From: Mesorhizobium sp. B2-3-12
GTDB lineage: Bacteria > Pseudomonadota > Alphaproteobacteria > Rhizobiales > Rhizobiaceae
Direction of reading: 5' to 3'
Assembly: GCF_006442205.1 (NCBI RefSeq)
Contig: NZ_VFVR01000006.1
Coordinates: 1 to 64,000 of the forward strand
Length of the DNA stretch: 64,000 nucleotides
Shown here: positions 1-7,361 of the stretch, piece after piece
Position numbering within the stretch: the stretch's first letter is position 1
Layout: the number at the start of each line of letters is the position of its first letter
The notes under the pieces: generated by a model
Databases searched by the model: none
Told to the model about the DNA's origin: nothing
What the model saw: the letters and a program-made list of their open reading frames with translations, nothing else
Made by a program: the position numbers and the translations under genes

Positions 1-166
1 GCCATGGCGGATCGATCCGCAGCGCAGATATCTACCGATGCCAGCAGTGCGGATAAATTCCGCGATCGCGCCAGTATCATCCCGCCTCCTCCTCTGGGTT
101 GAGCGCTCGGGCGCCTCAGAACACGACTTGACGGGCTGTGTCTGGCGTCTGAAAAGGGCTGGCCTC

Positions 167-252
167 GCGGACGTGGCGGAATTGGTAGACGCAAGGGACT
201 TAAAATCCCTCGATCTCTGATCGTACGGGTTCGATTCCCGTCGTCCGCACCA
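167..252 (+). tRNA. tRNA-Leu (anticodon UAA), CCA encoded
   Basis: A complete class II tRNA cloverleaf can be read. The acceptor strand GCGGACG at 167-173 pairs with CGTCCGC at 242-248, followed by discriminator A249 and an encoded CCA at 250-252. The anticodon arm has a GGGA/TCCC stem around a TTAA-containing loop, giving anticodon UAA, with a short variable arm and a GGTTCGATTCC T-loop. It decodes UUA/UUG leucine codons. Its 3' half is duplicated in degenerate form at 2622-2673, which suggests it has served as an integration site. Confidence 0.97.
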
Positions 253-685
253 TTTTGCCAATTTCGTATTTGCCTCACGCCCTGCCAGAAATAGCCTGGG
301 TATCCACTCACTATCTCTGAGATGGAATCGCACATGATCGGGTCTGGCATTGATTTTTCGCCCTAGGCATCCTTGGGTTTGGCGCGAGGTCATTGAGCAA
401 GCTTCCCAATCTCATCGACGCCTCACCGGCCACGAACAGGCCACGTTCCACCCAGGAAGCCCGGTCTGGATTACGGCAACGTCTTGTATAAACAAGAGGC
501 CAAGGCAGCGGATGGGTTGTGCTCTGGCTCTTCCAGTCGCTCTGTTTGCCTGTCTACCGTTCAGCGAGCCGCATTGCGCGTAGTATGCTAGCGAGCGCCG
601 CCGCAGTTTCTAAAAACGCTTGTGTTCAGCGACATGCTGGTCAACGCTGGCTGAGTCCAATCCACAGACTGGCAGGGTGGGAAGC
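253..685. other. 433-bp stretch without a recognisable gene
   Basis: Between the tRNA and the first islet gene I see no convincing coding region. Open frames here are short, overlap each other and match no family I know. The base composition becomes less GC-rich towards 600, consistent with the start of acquired DNA. Confidence 0.5.
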
Positions 686-1606
686 GTGTCGGAAGTTAAA
701 ACAAAGACGTCGGAGACAAAGAAGAAGTCCTGTTTCGTAGTATGCCCAATCGGCGCCGAAGGCAGTACGACGAGGCGGCATGCGGACTGGCTGCTACACG
801 AAATTATCGAGCATGTCCTGGTGACAAATTTTCCCGACCAGTTTGTGGTTGTCCGCGCCGACAAGATCGACCAACCGGGTATGATCGATGCTCAGATCAT
901 AGGGCACCTCTTGGACGACGATCTGGTAATCGCTGATATGACTGAGCTAAACCCGAACGCCTTCTATGAAATGGGTATACGGCACATGAAAGAATTGCCG
1001 ATCATCCATATGTTCAAGAAGGGTGAAATCATCCCCTTCGACGTAAAATTGTACAGAGCAATACCCTTCGATTATGGTGATCCAACTGACCTTAAAGCTG
1101 CGCGTGCGGACTTAACGCGAGCATTGGTTGCGGTGCTCGATCCGGATTACAAACCGGACAATCCTGTCATCCGCGCTCGTGGCGTGGTGAAATTGGCTGA
1201 AAGCGCCACGCCCGAGTCGACAATAATTCAGCAGCAGTTAAATGAAGTATCTCGACGACTTGCTTCAGTCGAAGACAGGCAATTGTTGTCTATATCAGAG
1301 AGTAGTCATGTTATAGACGAATTCGAAATGCAAAAATTCTTGCAAAGGTTCCCACCTACTGCAACCACCATAGTTGTTAGATTTTCTCCATCAACTCAAG
1401 ATGATCAGCTTAATAACATGATTTCCTCTTTGGAAGGCGCCCTGAAGACAGTGATAACTAAGTTTGCAGGGTACCGATTTGGAAAGGCATTTCTTATTAA
1501 ACTCCAATCCGAACCATCGGCTCCAGAACTCCTAGTGATTACTAATTTGTTAAGATCTATCGCAGGCGTTTCTGCTGTCAATGTGCAGCAGTGGGAAAGA
1601 TCATAG
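686..1606 (+). CDS. Nucleoside 2-deoxyribosyltransferase-like (SLOG/NDT-type) conflict protein
   Basis: A protein of 306 residues. The N-terminal half has the signature of the nucleoside 2-deoxyribosyltransferase-like fold. It opens with strand motif FVVCPIG (about 17-23), continues with a D-rich central strand, and has ADMTELNPNAFYEMG (83-97), in which E95 sits where the catalytic Glu of these enzymes lies. Such domains occur as nucleotide-processing or sensing effectors in anti-phage and abortive systems. The C-terminal third (after about 175) starts with a possible coiled coil and is unknown to me. GTG at 686 is chosen because it directly precedes the conserved domain and follows a purine-rich GGGTGGGAA; GTG 677 and TTG 620 are alternatives. 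AT-rich codon use contrasts with neighbours. The fold is fairly sure; substrate and role are inferred. Confidence 0.72.
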   Translation: MSEVKTKTSETKKKSCFVVCPIGAEGSTTRRHADWLLHEIIEHVLVTNFPDQFVVVRADKIDQPGMIDAQIIGHLLDDDLVIADMTELNPNAFYEMGIRHMKELPIIHMFKKGEIIPFDVKLYRAIPFDYGDPTDLKAARADLTRALVAVLDPDYKPDNPVIRARGVVKLAESATPESTIIQQQLNEVSRRLASVEDRQLLSISESSHVIDEFEMQKFLQRFPPTATTIVVRFSPSTQDDQLNNMISSLEGALKTVITKFAGYRFGKAFLIKLQSEPSAPELLVITNLLRSIAGVSAVNVQQWERS

Positions 1607-1674
1607 GCAGCCTTTTCTCTGCTGAATCATTTCCCAGCCAACTAGTGGTTACAGTAGCGTCGGGCGGGACATCA

Positions 1675-2548
1675 CTACGGTCCAAACATCCTAATTGCTG
1701 CCATAATCAATGCCATAGCCCCCTCGGCTGTCAAACTGCCGGTCGCGCCAATCAAGGCCTCTCGGGCATCCGAAAGGAAGCCTTTCATTTTGCCACTGTC
1801 AGGCGAAGACTTTCCCGCCTCGTGCTCAGCGGCGTCCATGGCACGTGCGAGTCGCGGTCCGTCTGCGCCATCGCGCACCAACAGCGGGGCGGCCTCTCTT
1901 ACCTTCCGGACGATGTCTATAATCTGCTACGAGGTCGAGGCAGAGACCGAAATATCTCCCGACGTATTGCCGCTGCCCATAGGTCACGGCAGCCTCCTTG
2001 GCGCGGGTCTTCTCCGCGTCGTTAAATGATATCCCCTCGCCAGCAATGCCGGCTCGCTCAAGGTCGATGGCCCAATCAAGTATTTGATTGCGTACCGCGT
2101 CAATCACGCCTTGCAGTTGACTGATTGACAGATGGTTTGACATCCGACCGAGTTCTACATTCATTCCTTCATTTAGCGCTCGTACGGTGTCCGCGTCGTA
2201 CGGCATTTCGATAAACCCGCCCTTGTCTGTACGCTCTATTACGTCTTCCAGCGCCGGCAGTGACTGGTAAGCATCCGACCGAGCAAGGGCCTCATTCTGC
2301 TTGGCTGTATTCATGATGATCGGAATCCAACCTCGATAAGGATTGAAGGCCTGAGGCCGCCCGGTCAATCGGCGGTATTTTGGGAGTACATGATCGGTCG
2401 GGTATCCATTTAGTTCATGCTCGACCCAATCCTCGATTTTACCTAGGTTGAGCTTCGCAGCCGCCAGCTTCACCTTCCGTAAAAGAGTAGCGACGGGCAC
2501 GTCCCGATCTACTGCTTCCCGTTGTATCTCCTCAACTAGGCCGGCCAT
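1675..2548 (-). pseudogene. AbiTii-domain protein, broken by frameshift and in-frame stop
   Basis: Reading from ATG at 2548, the N-terminus matches the AbiTii domain: a Glu-rich first helix, LLRKVKLAAAKL, then WVEHELNGYP and a YRR motif. This domain is found in phage-abortive-infection-type proteins. About residue 190 the frame changes: an extra base in the G-run opposite 1976-1978 shifts the reading frame. The correct frame (continuing SGN, ISVSAS) then meets a TAG at 1927-1929 before running on through VRKVREAAPLL and an alanine-rich C-terminal helix to the stop at 1675. Without both lesions the gene would encode roughly 290 residues. As it stands the product would be a 240-residue protein with a nonsense tail. 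It faces the deoxyribosyltransferase-like gene convergently inside the same islet. Confidence 0.7.
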
Positions 2549-2621
2549 TCAGATTCTTCCTCCACGCAGCCCTAATATTAATCACAAAAATACGTCGCCG
2601 GCATGGTCAATTTAGAGGGCC

Positions 2622-2673
2622 TAAAGTCCCTCGGTCTCTGATCTGAAGGGTTCCATCCCCGTCACACGCACAA
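2622..2673 (+). repeat. Degenerate copy of the tRNA-Leu 3' half (att-like)
   Basis: Aligned without gaps to tRNA positions 201-252, about 41 of 52 bases agree by hand count, including the anticodon-stem, variable-arm and T-arm segments. The copy cannot fold as a tRNA: the 5' half is missing and the acceptor strand is changed (ACACGCACA against GTCCGCACC). This is what an old attachment site on the far side of an integrated element looks like. Confidence 0.75.
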
Positions 2674-2713
2674 GTCGGGTCAGATGTCTAAGATCGTCGA
2701 GATCCGGTGCCAC

Positions 2714-3292
2714 TCAAACCTTCATCGGATACAGCTTCAAATGCTGAACCAAGATAATCGTCTTGGCATCGATAATCCGGCCATCGGCAATCCCCGCGAG
2801 CGCTTCGTCGAGCGGCATTTCCAGGACCTCGATGTCCTCGCCCTCTTCCGGCGCGCCGCCGCCGGCCGAGATGCGGTCGGCGGGTGAGTAGCGGGCGATG
2901 AAGAACCAGAGCCGCTCGGTGACGCTGCCGGGGCTCATGTAAGGCGAAAACAGCCGCTCGATCTTGTTCAGCCGGTAGCCCAGCTCTTCCTCGGCTTCCT
3001 TGAGGATGGCGGTCTCCGGGTCGTTTTCGTCGAGCAGTCCGGCGCAGGCCTCGATCAGCGGTTCGCGGTGGCCGGTGGCATAGGCGGGATAGCGGAACTG
3101 GCGCACCAGGAGCACGGTCGCTCGCTGAGGGTCATAGGGTAGGATGACCGCGCCGTCGCCGCGATCATAGGTCTGGCGGATCTGCGTTTCCCATTGTCCG
3201 TCGCGCCGGCGGTAGTCGAGCACCGTCTTCTTCAGGATCGCCCAGTCGTCGGAGAGGACCTCTTCCGAGCGTATACGAATGCGGTCTTCCAT
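2714..3292 (-). CDS. nudK: Nudix-type nucleoside diphosphatase, NudK (GDP-mannose pyrophosphatase)-like
   Basis: 192 residues, the usual length for the YffH/AdpP-type Nudix family. It shares the layout of E. coli NudK: LSDDW near the N-terminus, YDRGDGAVILPYD (42-54), VRQFRYP (63-69), a Nudix-box segment at 85-106 that ends KEAEEELGY with the metal-binding glutamates, YMSPGSVTERL, and the C-terminal GEDIEVLEMPLDEAL. The family hydrolyses GDP-mannose or ADP-ribose to the sugar phosphate and NMP in the cytoplasm. GDP-mannose is the closer match by overall pattern. It lies just outside the tRNA-Leu islet and is transcribed divergently from the Old Yellow Enzyme gene, with about 157 bp between the starts. 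Confidence 0.82.
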   Translation of the reverse strand: MEDRIRIRSEEVLSDDWAILKKTVLDYRRRDGQWETQIRQTYDRGDGAVILPYDPQRATVLLVRQFRYPAYATGHREPLIEACAGLLDENDPETAILKEAEEELGYRLNKIERLFSPYMSPGSVTERLWFFIARYSPADRISAGGGAPEEGEDIEVLEMPLDEALAGIADGRIIDAKTIILVQHLKLYPMKV

Positions 3293-3449
3293 GGCTACCT
3301 CGATGCTTGCTGTCGGGCGCAGGCGTAGCCGCCAACCGGCCTCTCTGCAACCGGGGCAGCGATTGGTCCAGCACGCGTTTCACCCTCTCGTGTGTGGTAC
3401 GGAAGAGCACCGTTGCCTAAATAGCGGGTTTCCCTCCGGAGTTGGTTTC

Positions 3450-4553
3450 ATGACGACATCGCTATTCCAGCCCATCACGCTCGATGGGCTCACCTTTCCC
3501 AACCGCATCGCCGTGGCGCCGATGTGCCAGTATTCCGCCGATGACGGCTCGGCCAGCGACTGGCATCTCTATCACTGGATGAACCTCGCCATGTCCGGCG
3601 CCGGCATGGTCACGGTCGAGATGACCGATGTCGAGCGGCGCGGGCGTATCAGCCATGGCTGCCTCGGCCTCTATTCCGAAGACAATGAGGCGGCCGCGCG
3701 CCGCGCGCTGGACGCTGCCCGGCGCGTGGCGGCACCCGGCACGAAGTTCGGGACGCAGCTGGCGCATGCCGGCCGCAAGGCCTCGAACCGCAAGCCATGG
3801 GAAGGCGGCGGCCCGCTGCAGCCGAATGAAGACCCCTGGCAGACCGTCTCGGCCTCGGCGATCGCCTACGATACGGGCTGGAACGTGCCGCACGCGCTGG
3901 AGGACGAAGAAATCCTGCAGCTCATCGAACGCTTCGCCGAGGCCGCAAGGCGAGCCGAACGTGCCGGCTTCGACTTCATCGAGCTGCACGCAGCGCACGG
4001 CTATCTGATCTTCCAGTTCCTGTCGCCTCTGTCCAACCAGCGCACGGACCGCTGGGGCGGCTCGCTGGAAAACCGGATGCGCCTTGTCGTCGAGATCGCC
4101 AGGGCGGTGAAGAAAGCGGTGCCGAAGCTGATGCTCGGCGCCAGGCTGTCGGTGACGGACTGGGTCGATGGCGGCTTCGACGTCGCCGACGCGGTCGAGG
4201 TGGCGAAAGCGCTGAAGGCCGAAGGCGTCGCCTATCTCTGCTGTTCGAGCGGCGGCAATTCGCCGTTGCAGAAATTGCCCACCGGACCCGGTTATCAGGT
4301 GCATCTGGCGGAAGCCGTGCGCAAGGGCGCCGGAATTCCGACCCGTGCGGTCGGCCTGATCGACGACCCGAAACAGGCCGAGGCCGTTATCGCCGAAGGC
4401 CGCGCCGACATGGTGGCACTGGCACGCGCCTTCCTCGCCGATCCGCGCTGGGGATGGCGTGCGGCCGCCACATTCAGCGAAAAAATCCATCCCGCGCCGC
4501 AGCTCGCCCGCTCGGTGACGACGATGCAACATTGGATGAAGGCCGCGGGCTGA
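3450..4553 (+). CDS. NADH:flavin oxidoreductase, Old Yellow Enzyme family (YqjM/NamA-like)
   Basis: A 367-residue FMN-binding TIM barrel. It carries the YqjM-type PMCQYS near the N-terminus (Cys26, the redox-tuning cysteine in YqjM), HAGRK (106-110), and the substrate-binding pair in HAAHGYL (H180 and H183, with Y185). The barrel signature SNQRTDRWGGSLENR and the FMN phosphate motif ALARAFLADPRW near the C-terminus complete it. The class reduces activated C=C bonds or nitro groups with NAD(P)H. ATG 3450 is chosen over upstream in-frame codons because the family starts here and CCGGAG lies about 10 bases upstream. It is probably monocistronic. The physiological substrate cannot be read from sequence. 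Confidence 0.92.
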   Translation: MTTSLFQPITLDGLTFPNRIAVAPMCQYSADDGSASDWHLYHWMNLAMSGAGMVTVEMTDVERRGRISHGCLGLYSEDNEAAARRALDAARRVAAPGTKFGTQLAHAGRKASNRKPWEGGGPLQPNEDPWQTVSASAIAYDTGWNVPHALEDEEILQLIERFAEAARRAERAGFDFIELHAAHGYLIFQFLSPLSNQRTDRWGGSLENRMRLVVEIARAVKKAVPKLMLGARLSVTDWVDGGFDVADAVEVAKALKAEGVAYLCCSSGGNSPLQKLPTGPGYQVHLAEAVRKGAGIPTRAVGLIDDPKQAEAVIAEGRADMVALARAFLADPRWGWRAAATFSEKIHPAPQLARSVTTMQHWMKAAG

Positions 4554-4630
4554 CCTGCCCCAATCCGCTGCGGCTGGACAGCTTGCGATGGCTCCGCTTT
4601 AATCGGTCCGTCACTTGTTCCGGTGGGTAA

Positions 4631-4647
4631 GGCCGCCTTCGGCGGCC
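4631..4647 (+). other. GC-rich hairpin just before the SH3-protein ribosome site
   Basis: A perfect 7-bp stem (GGCCGCC / GGCGGCC) closes a TTC loop. It lies between the end of the oxidoreductase gene and the GGGAGGGG ribosome-binding site at 4654-4661. There is no T-tract, so it is not a classic terminator; it may stabilise or attenuate the transcript. Confidence 0.4.
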
Positions 4648-4666
4648 GGATTTGGGAGGGGACATC

Positions 4667-4984
4667 ATGTCGTTCAGGGCATTTTTGCCGGCCGCAGTCG
4701 TTATGGTTGTGGCGGGGTCATGGCTTGGCGCGTCCACGCCAAGTGTTGCGCAATACTGCGAGGGTACGGTGCACGGCCTGTCAGGCCGCTACAATGTGGC
4801 GACGGGCAGCGGTTTTCTGGCCGTGCGCACAGGGCCCAACTCGTCGTCCCGGATCATCGGACAGCTGTTCAACGGCGACCATGTCGAGATCTTCGACCGG
4901 CGCGGCAACTGGTACCAGGTCGAAATCGGCGGCGGGACCGGCTGGGCGAATGCGCGCTGGCTGCGCAATGACTGCGGCTACTGA
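4667..4984 (+). CDS. Secreted small SH3b-domain protein
   Basis: 105 residues. A signal peptide is evident: a short basic start, a hydrophobic run AAVVMVVAG and an alanine-type cleavage region before QYCEG (about residue 30). The remainder is one bacterial SH3 domain, with FLAVRTGPNSSSRIIGQL followed by GDHVEIFDRRGNWYQV and GWANARWL. Such modules bind peptidoglycan or act as periplasmic adaptors. ATG 4667 follows a strong GGGAGGGG with ideal spacing. Two cysteines, one near the start of the mature chain and one four residues from the end, could form a disulfide. Confidence 0.82.
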   Translation: MSFRAFLPAAVVMVVAGSWLGASTPSVAQYCEGTVHGLSGRYNVATGSGFLAVRTGPNSSSRIIGQLFNGDHVEIFDRRGNWYQVEIGGGTGWANARWLRNDCGY

Positions 4985-5148
4985 GGCCGTCGATGCATGC
5001 CGCCCAAACCATGCTCGCGGCTTGACCCGATGGCGGGTCCGGTTGGCCGACCCTATGCCCACGCGGCGCGGCGATAAACACGACGCGACCTTTGGGCGCA
5101 GGCCGAGGGCCATTTTTGCAACCAAATTGGCTGCTTTGCGTTGCGGCC

Positions 5149-5442
5149 ATGATGGACAACAAGCCTTTTGAAACGCCCGTCGTGGTCGAACTTGGCCATG
5201 TCGGCAAATATCGCCATATCCGCTCGACCCAGGAGGCGGCGGAGTGCCTGATGACGGTGTGGCCGCTCAATCGCGGTCCTCGTCATCGTGATGCCCTCGA
5301 CACTTGCCTCAAAGTGCTGGAAGGTTATCGTTCCACAGCGGAAGCGCGCAGGGCACTGATCGAGGCCGCCAGGGAATCGGAAGTGCTGGTGCCCGACGAC
5401 CGGCTGGCAGACGACCGTCTGCCCGACGACCGACTGCATTGA
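5149..5442 (+). CDS. DUF982 family protein
   Basis: 97 residues from ATG 5149 (ATG 5152 is equally possible). The pattern, with VVVELGHVGKYRHIRSTQEA, then CLMTVWPLNRGPRH and ALDTCLKVLEG, fits DUF982, a small cytoplasmic family that is multi-copy in rhizobia and has no assigned function. The C-terminus ends in a threefold repeat of DDRL-type units encoded by the tandem DNA repeat at 5392-5436, which is not part of the normal family. It is followed 29 bp later by the DUF2188 gene, possibly co-transcribed. Confidence 0.8.
   Translation: MMDNKPFETPVVVELGHVGKYRHIRSTQEAAECLMTVWPLNRGPRHRDALDTCLKVLEGYRSTAEARRALIEAARESEVLVPDDRLADDRLPDDRLH
5392..5436 (+). repeat. Three tandem 15-bp units inside the DUF982 gene
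   Basis: Units at 5392-5406, 5407-5421 and 5422-5436 share the pattern xCxGACGACCGxCTG. They keep the reading frame and encode DDRL repeats at the protein C-terminus. Confidence 0.8.
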
Positions 5443-5471
5443 GCAGACGGACCTTTAACCGGAGGTTTTGA

Positions 5472-5711
5472 ATGGCGAAGCTGACTTACAAGATCGTCGA
5501 GCATGACGGTGGATGGGCCTACAAGGTCGGCGCGACCTTCTCGGAGACATTTCCCACCCATCAGGATGCGTTGCGCGCCGCCGAAATCGCTTCGGCGGAA
5601 CAACAGGTGGCCGGCGCCACCGACGGCATCCAGTATGAGGACGCCGACGGAAAATGGCACGAGGAACTGGCTGACGGCCGTGATCGGCCCCAGACTGAAA
5701 TTTCCGATTGA
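5472..5711 (+). CDS. DUF2188 family protein
   Basis: 79 residues, all predicted cytoplasmic. The pattern is typical of DUF2188: an N-terminal YKIVEHDGGWAYKV strand pair, then THQDALRAAEIASAEQQ helix, then a second short sheet. Function is unknown; the fold resembles small stress-associated proteins with an RNA-binding-like layout. A clear ribosome site, CCGGAGG, precedes ATG 5472. Its 3' end converges on the secreted protein at 5770, with a hairpin between. Confidence 0.75.
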   Translation: MAKLTYKIVEHDGGWAYKVGATFSETFPTHQDALRAAEIASAEQQVAGATDGIQYEDADGKWHEELADGRDRPQTEISD

Positions 5712-5725
5712 TAGTCATGTGCCAG

Positions 5726-5752
5726 CCGGACGCCAGGAGAGACGGCGTCCGG
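5726..5752. terminator. Candidate bidirectional terminator hairpin
   Basis: A 9-bp stem, CCGGACGCC paired with GGCGTCCGG, closes a 9-base loop and sits between two convergent genes (stops at 5711 and 5770). No T-tract follows in either direction, so termination efficiency is uncertain. Confidence 0.45.
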
Positions 5753-5769
5753 GGCAGGCCCGCGGCTCG

Positions 5770-6054
5770 CTATTTGCCGCAGTACTGATCGTTGACGTTG
5801 CCTTGGGCATTCGCGTCGGGGCCTGCCGTGTTCGAGGCACAAGGCCCGGCCGGGCCGGGATTGCCAAGGGTGTTCAATCCGGACCCGTCCGCGTTGATGC
5901 TGCCGGTGGTGCTCTGGTCGACGGCGGAAGAATCCCCGTTGCCGAACAGCCACCAATTGTGATGGTTGGAATAGGTTGCGTCGGACGATTGGGCCATCGC
6001 CGATGTAGCGAGACCGATCGTCAGGACGGATGCAGCGAAAAGTTTCCTGTACAT
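5770..6054 (-). CDS. Small secreted hypothetical protein
   Basis: 94 residues. The first 22 form a clear Sec signal peptide (basic MYRK, hydrophobic core, AMA cleavage box before QSSDA). The mature part is rich in Asn, Gly, Ser and Asp, with HHNWWLFGNGDSS and a Gly/Pro/Asn tail containing two cysteines. I recognise no domain. ATG 6054 has CGGAG about eight bases upstream. The short leaderless-looking periplasmic protein is probably expressed alone, since the upstream hydrolase gene starts beyond 6110 on the same strand with a 55-bp gap. Confidence 0.65.
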   Translation of the reverse strand: MYRKLFAASVLTIGLATSAMAQSSDATYSNHHNWWLFGNGDSSAVDQSTTGSINADGSGLNTLGNPGPAGPCASNTAGPDANAQGNVNDQYCGK

Positions 6055-6109
6055 TGAATTACTCCGTATCTTGGCCGCCTTGGGATGCGACACGGGGTAA
6101 ACCCGGCAA

Positions 6110-7123
6110 TCAGCCGGATGGTTCATTGAAATTGTCGTGAACCCTTGGTGATGCCGTATCTGAAAAAGCTCGCCCCGCGATGCGCTTGATGAAGGCAACG
6201 ACCCTGTCCGGCTCGACGAATTGCGGCATGTGGCCGAGACCATCGACGGGCTCGAAATCGAGGCCCTCGAGCTTTTCCCGCATCGGCTCGCCATGGACAG
6301 CCATGCCGATGACGCGATCGGCGCCGCCGAACAGGATGCCGGCCGGCATGGCGATCTCGCCATAGCGGCGCTCGATGTCGCCGAGATCCTTCTCGACCGC
6401 CACGACATCGCTCGACGTCGCATGGTAGTGAGCGGGCCTCAGGCCGAGCCATCCGCCTCCTCCGGTCATGTAGTCCGCCGCGACGGCTTGCGGCGCGAAG
6501 ATGAAGTCCATCGTCGGGCGGGCATATCTAAGGCTCGCCGGTATCGCCACCGTATAGGCCATGATCCATCGCAACAGGCGCGAGGGAATGTAGAGCAGGT
6601 CAAATCCTTGCCGCGTCCTTGTCTCAAGATGCGTCAGGGGCGCCAGCAAGGCGATGCCTGAAATCGCCTCTGGATGGTCGACGGCCAGGGTCAGTGTGAT
6701 GGCACCGCCGAGAGAATGACCCACCACAAGCGGCCTTTCCAGCCCCAGTGTTTCCATGAAGCGTTTGATGATCTCGGCCTGCTCGGGCAAGCGGCCCGTC
6801 GCTCCGCTTGCCCGCGTCGAATAGCCGGAGCCCGGACGGTCGAGCGCGATCAGCCGGTAGCCGGGACCGAAACGGCCAAACACGGTGTGCCGGAAATGAT
6901 GCAATTGGGCGCCAAGCCCATGCAGGAAGACGATCGGCCGCCCCTGCCCGACATCGACATAGTGGATGCGGTTGCCGTCGATCTCGATGAATTTTCCGAC
7001 CGGCGGCACCAATCTCTCCGCTTTCGCCGCGATCCACAGCGTCGCCACCAGCAGACAAGCGAGCAAGAGGACTGCCGCCAGAATGGCGGCGCCGAGCAGC
7101 CAGAGCAGAATCGATATCAGCAT
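6110..7123 (-). CDS. Membrane-anchored alpha/beta hydrolase
   Basis: 337 residues. An N-terminal transmembrane helix (about 3-33) anchors a classical alpha/beta hydrolase. The oxyanion-hole HGLG lies at 68-71, the nucleophile elbow GHSLGG at 135-140 with Ser137, the acid in FGGADRV, and the His in GLGHMPQFVEP. The cap region is typical of lipases or haloalkane-dehalogenase-like esterases. It is likely to act on a lipophilic ester at the inner membrane; the substrate is unknown. The start at the ATG opposite 7123 is the first codon and includes the anchor helix. Confidence 0.85.
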   Translation of the reverse strand: MLISILLWLLGAAILAAVLLLACLLVATLWIAAKAERLVPPVGKFIEIDGNRIHYVDVGQGRPIVFLHGLGAQLHHFRHTVFGRFGPGYRLIALDRPGSGYSTRASGATGRLPEQAEIIKRFMETLGLERPLVVGHSLGGAITLTLAVDHPEAISGIALLAPLTHLETRTRQGFDLLYIPSRLLRWIMAYTVAIPASLRYARPTMDFIFAPQAVAADYMTGGGGWLGLRPAHYHATSSDVVAVEKDLGDIERRYGEIAMPAGILFGGADRVIGMAVHGEPMREKLEGLDFEPVDGLGHMPQFVEPDRVVAFIKRIAGRAFSDTASPRVHDNFNEPSG

Positions 7124-7361
7124 TCGTCACCCGGATCCGAGCCGCAGCTTACCCGGCCGCGATACCGCCGCAAGGACCGACAGGACGGGCCGACCTCGCG
7201 AGGCAGCCGTTGCCGCCCTGCGGGACCAAGGACAATCTGGAGGAGACCAGTCCCTGCAATCCAGCTGATAACCGTGTCTGTCGGACCTTCGCCATCTTGG
7301 CGGCATTGCCGACGCCCGTGCGCCGCGCTATGCAGACGGCCCGTCCGCCGGAGCCCTTCCC

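Larger units (their letters stand above)
253..2673 (+). mobile_element. Candidate tRNA-Leu-associated islet (degenerate integrative element remnant)
   Basis: The segment starts right after the tRNA-Leu CCA end and stops at a degenerate repeat of the tRNA 3' half (2622-2673), the layout left by site-specific integration into a tRNA gene. It holds one intact conflict-system-like gene (686-1606) and one broken AbiTii gene (1675-2548). Codon use in the first gene is visibly AT-richer than in the flanks (AAT, ATA, TTA codons). No integrase is present, so the element would be immobile now. That it is a remnant is inference from layout and composition. Confidence 0.55.

Noticed and set aside
1..166. 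Short open frame running into the tRNA-Leu
   Set aside because: It crosses the tRNA gene and has no family resemblance. The CTTGAC at 127-132 may be part of the tRNA promoter, but no convincing -10 could be placed.
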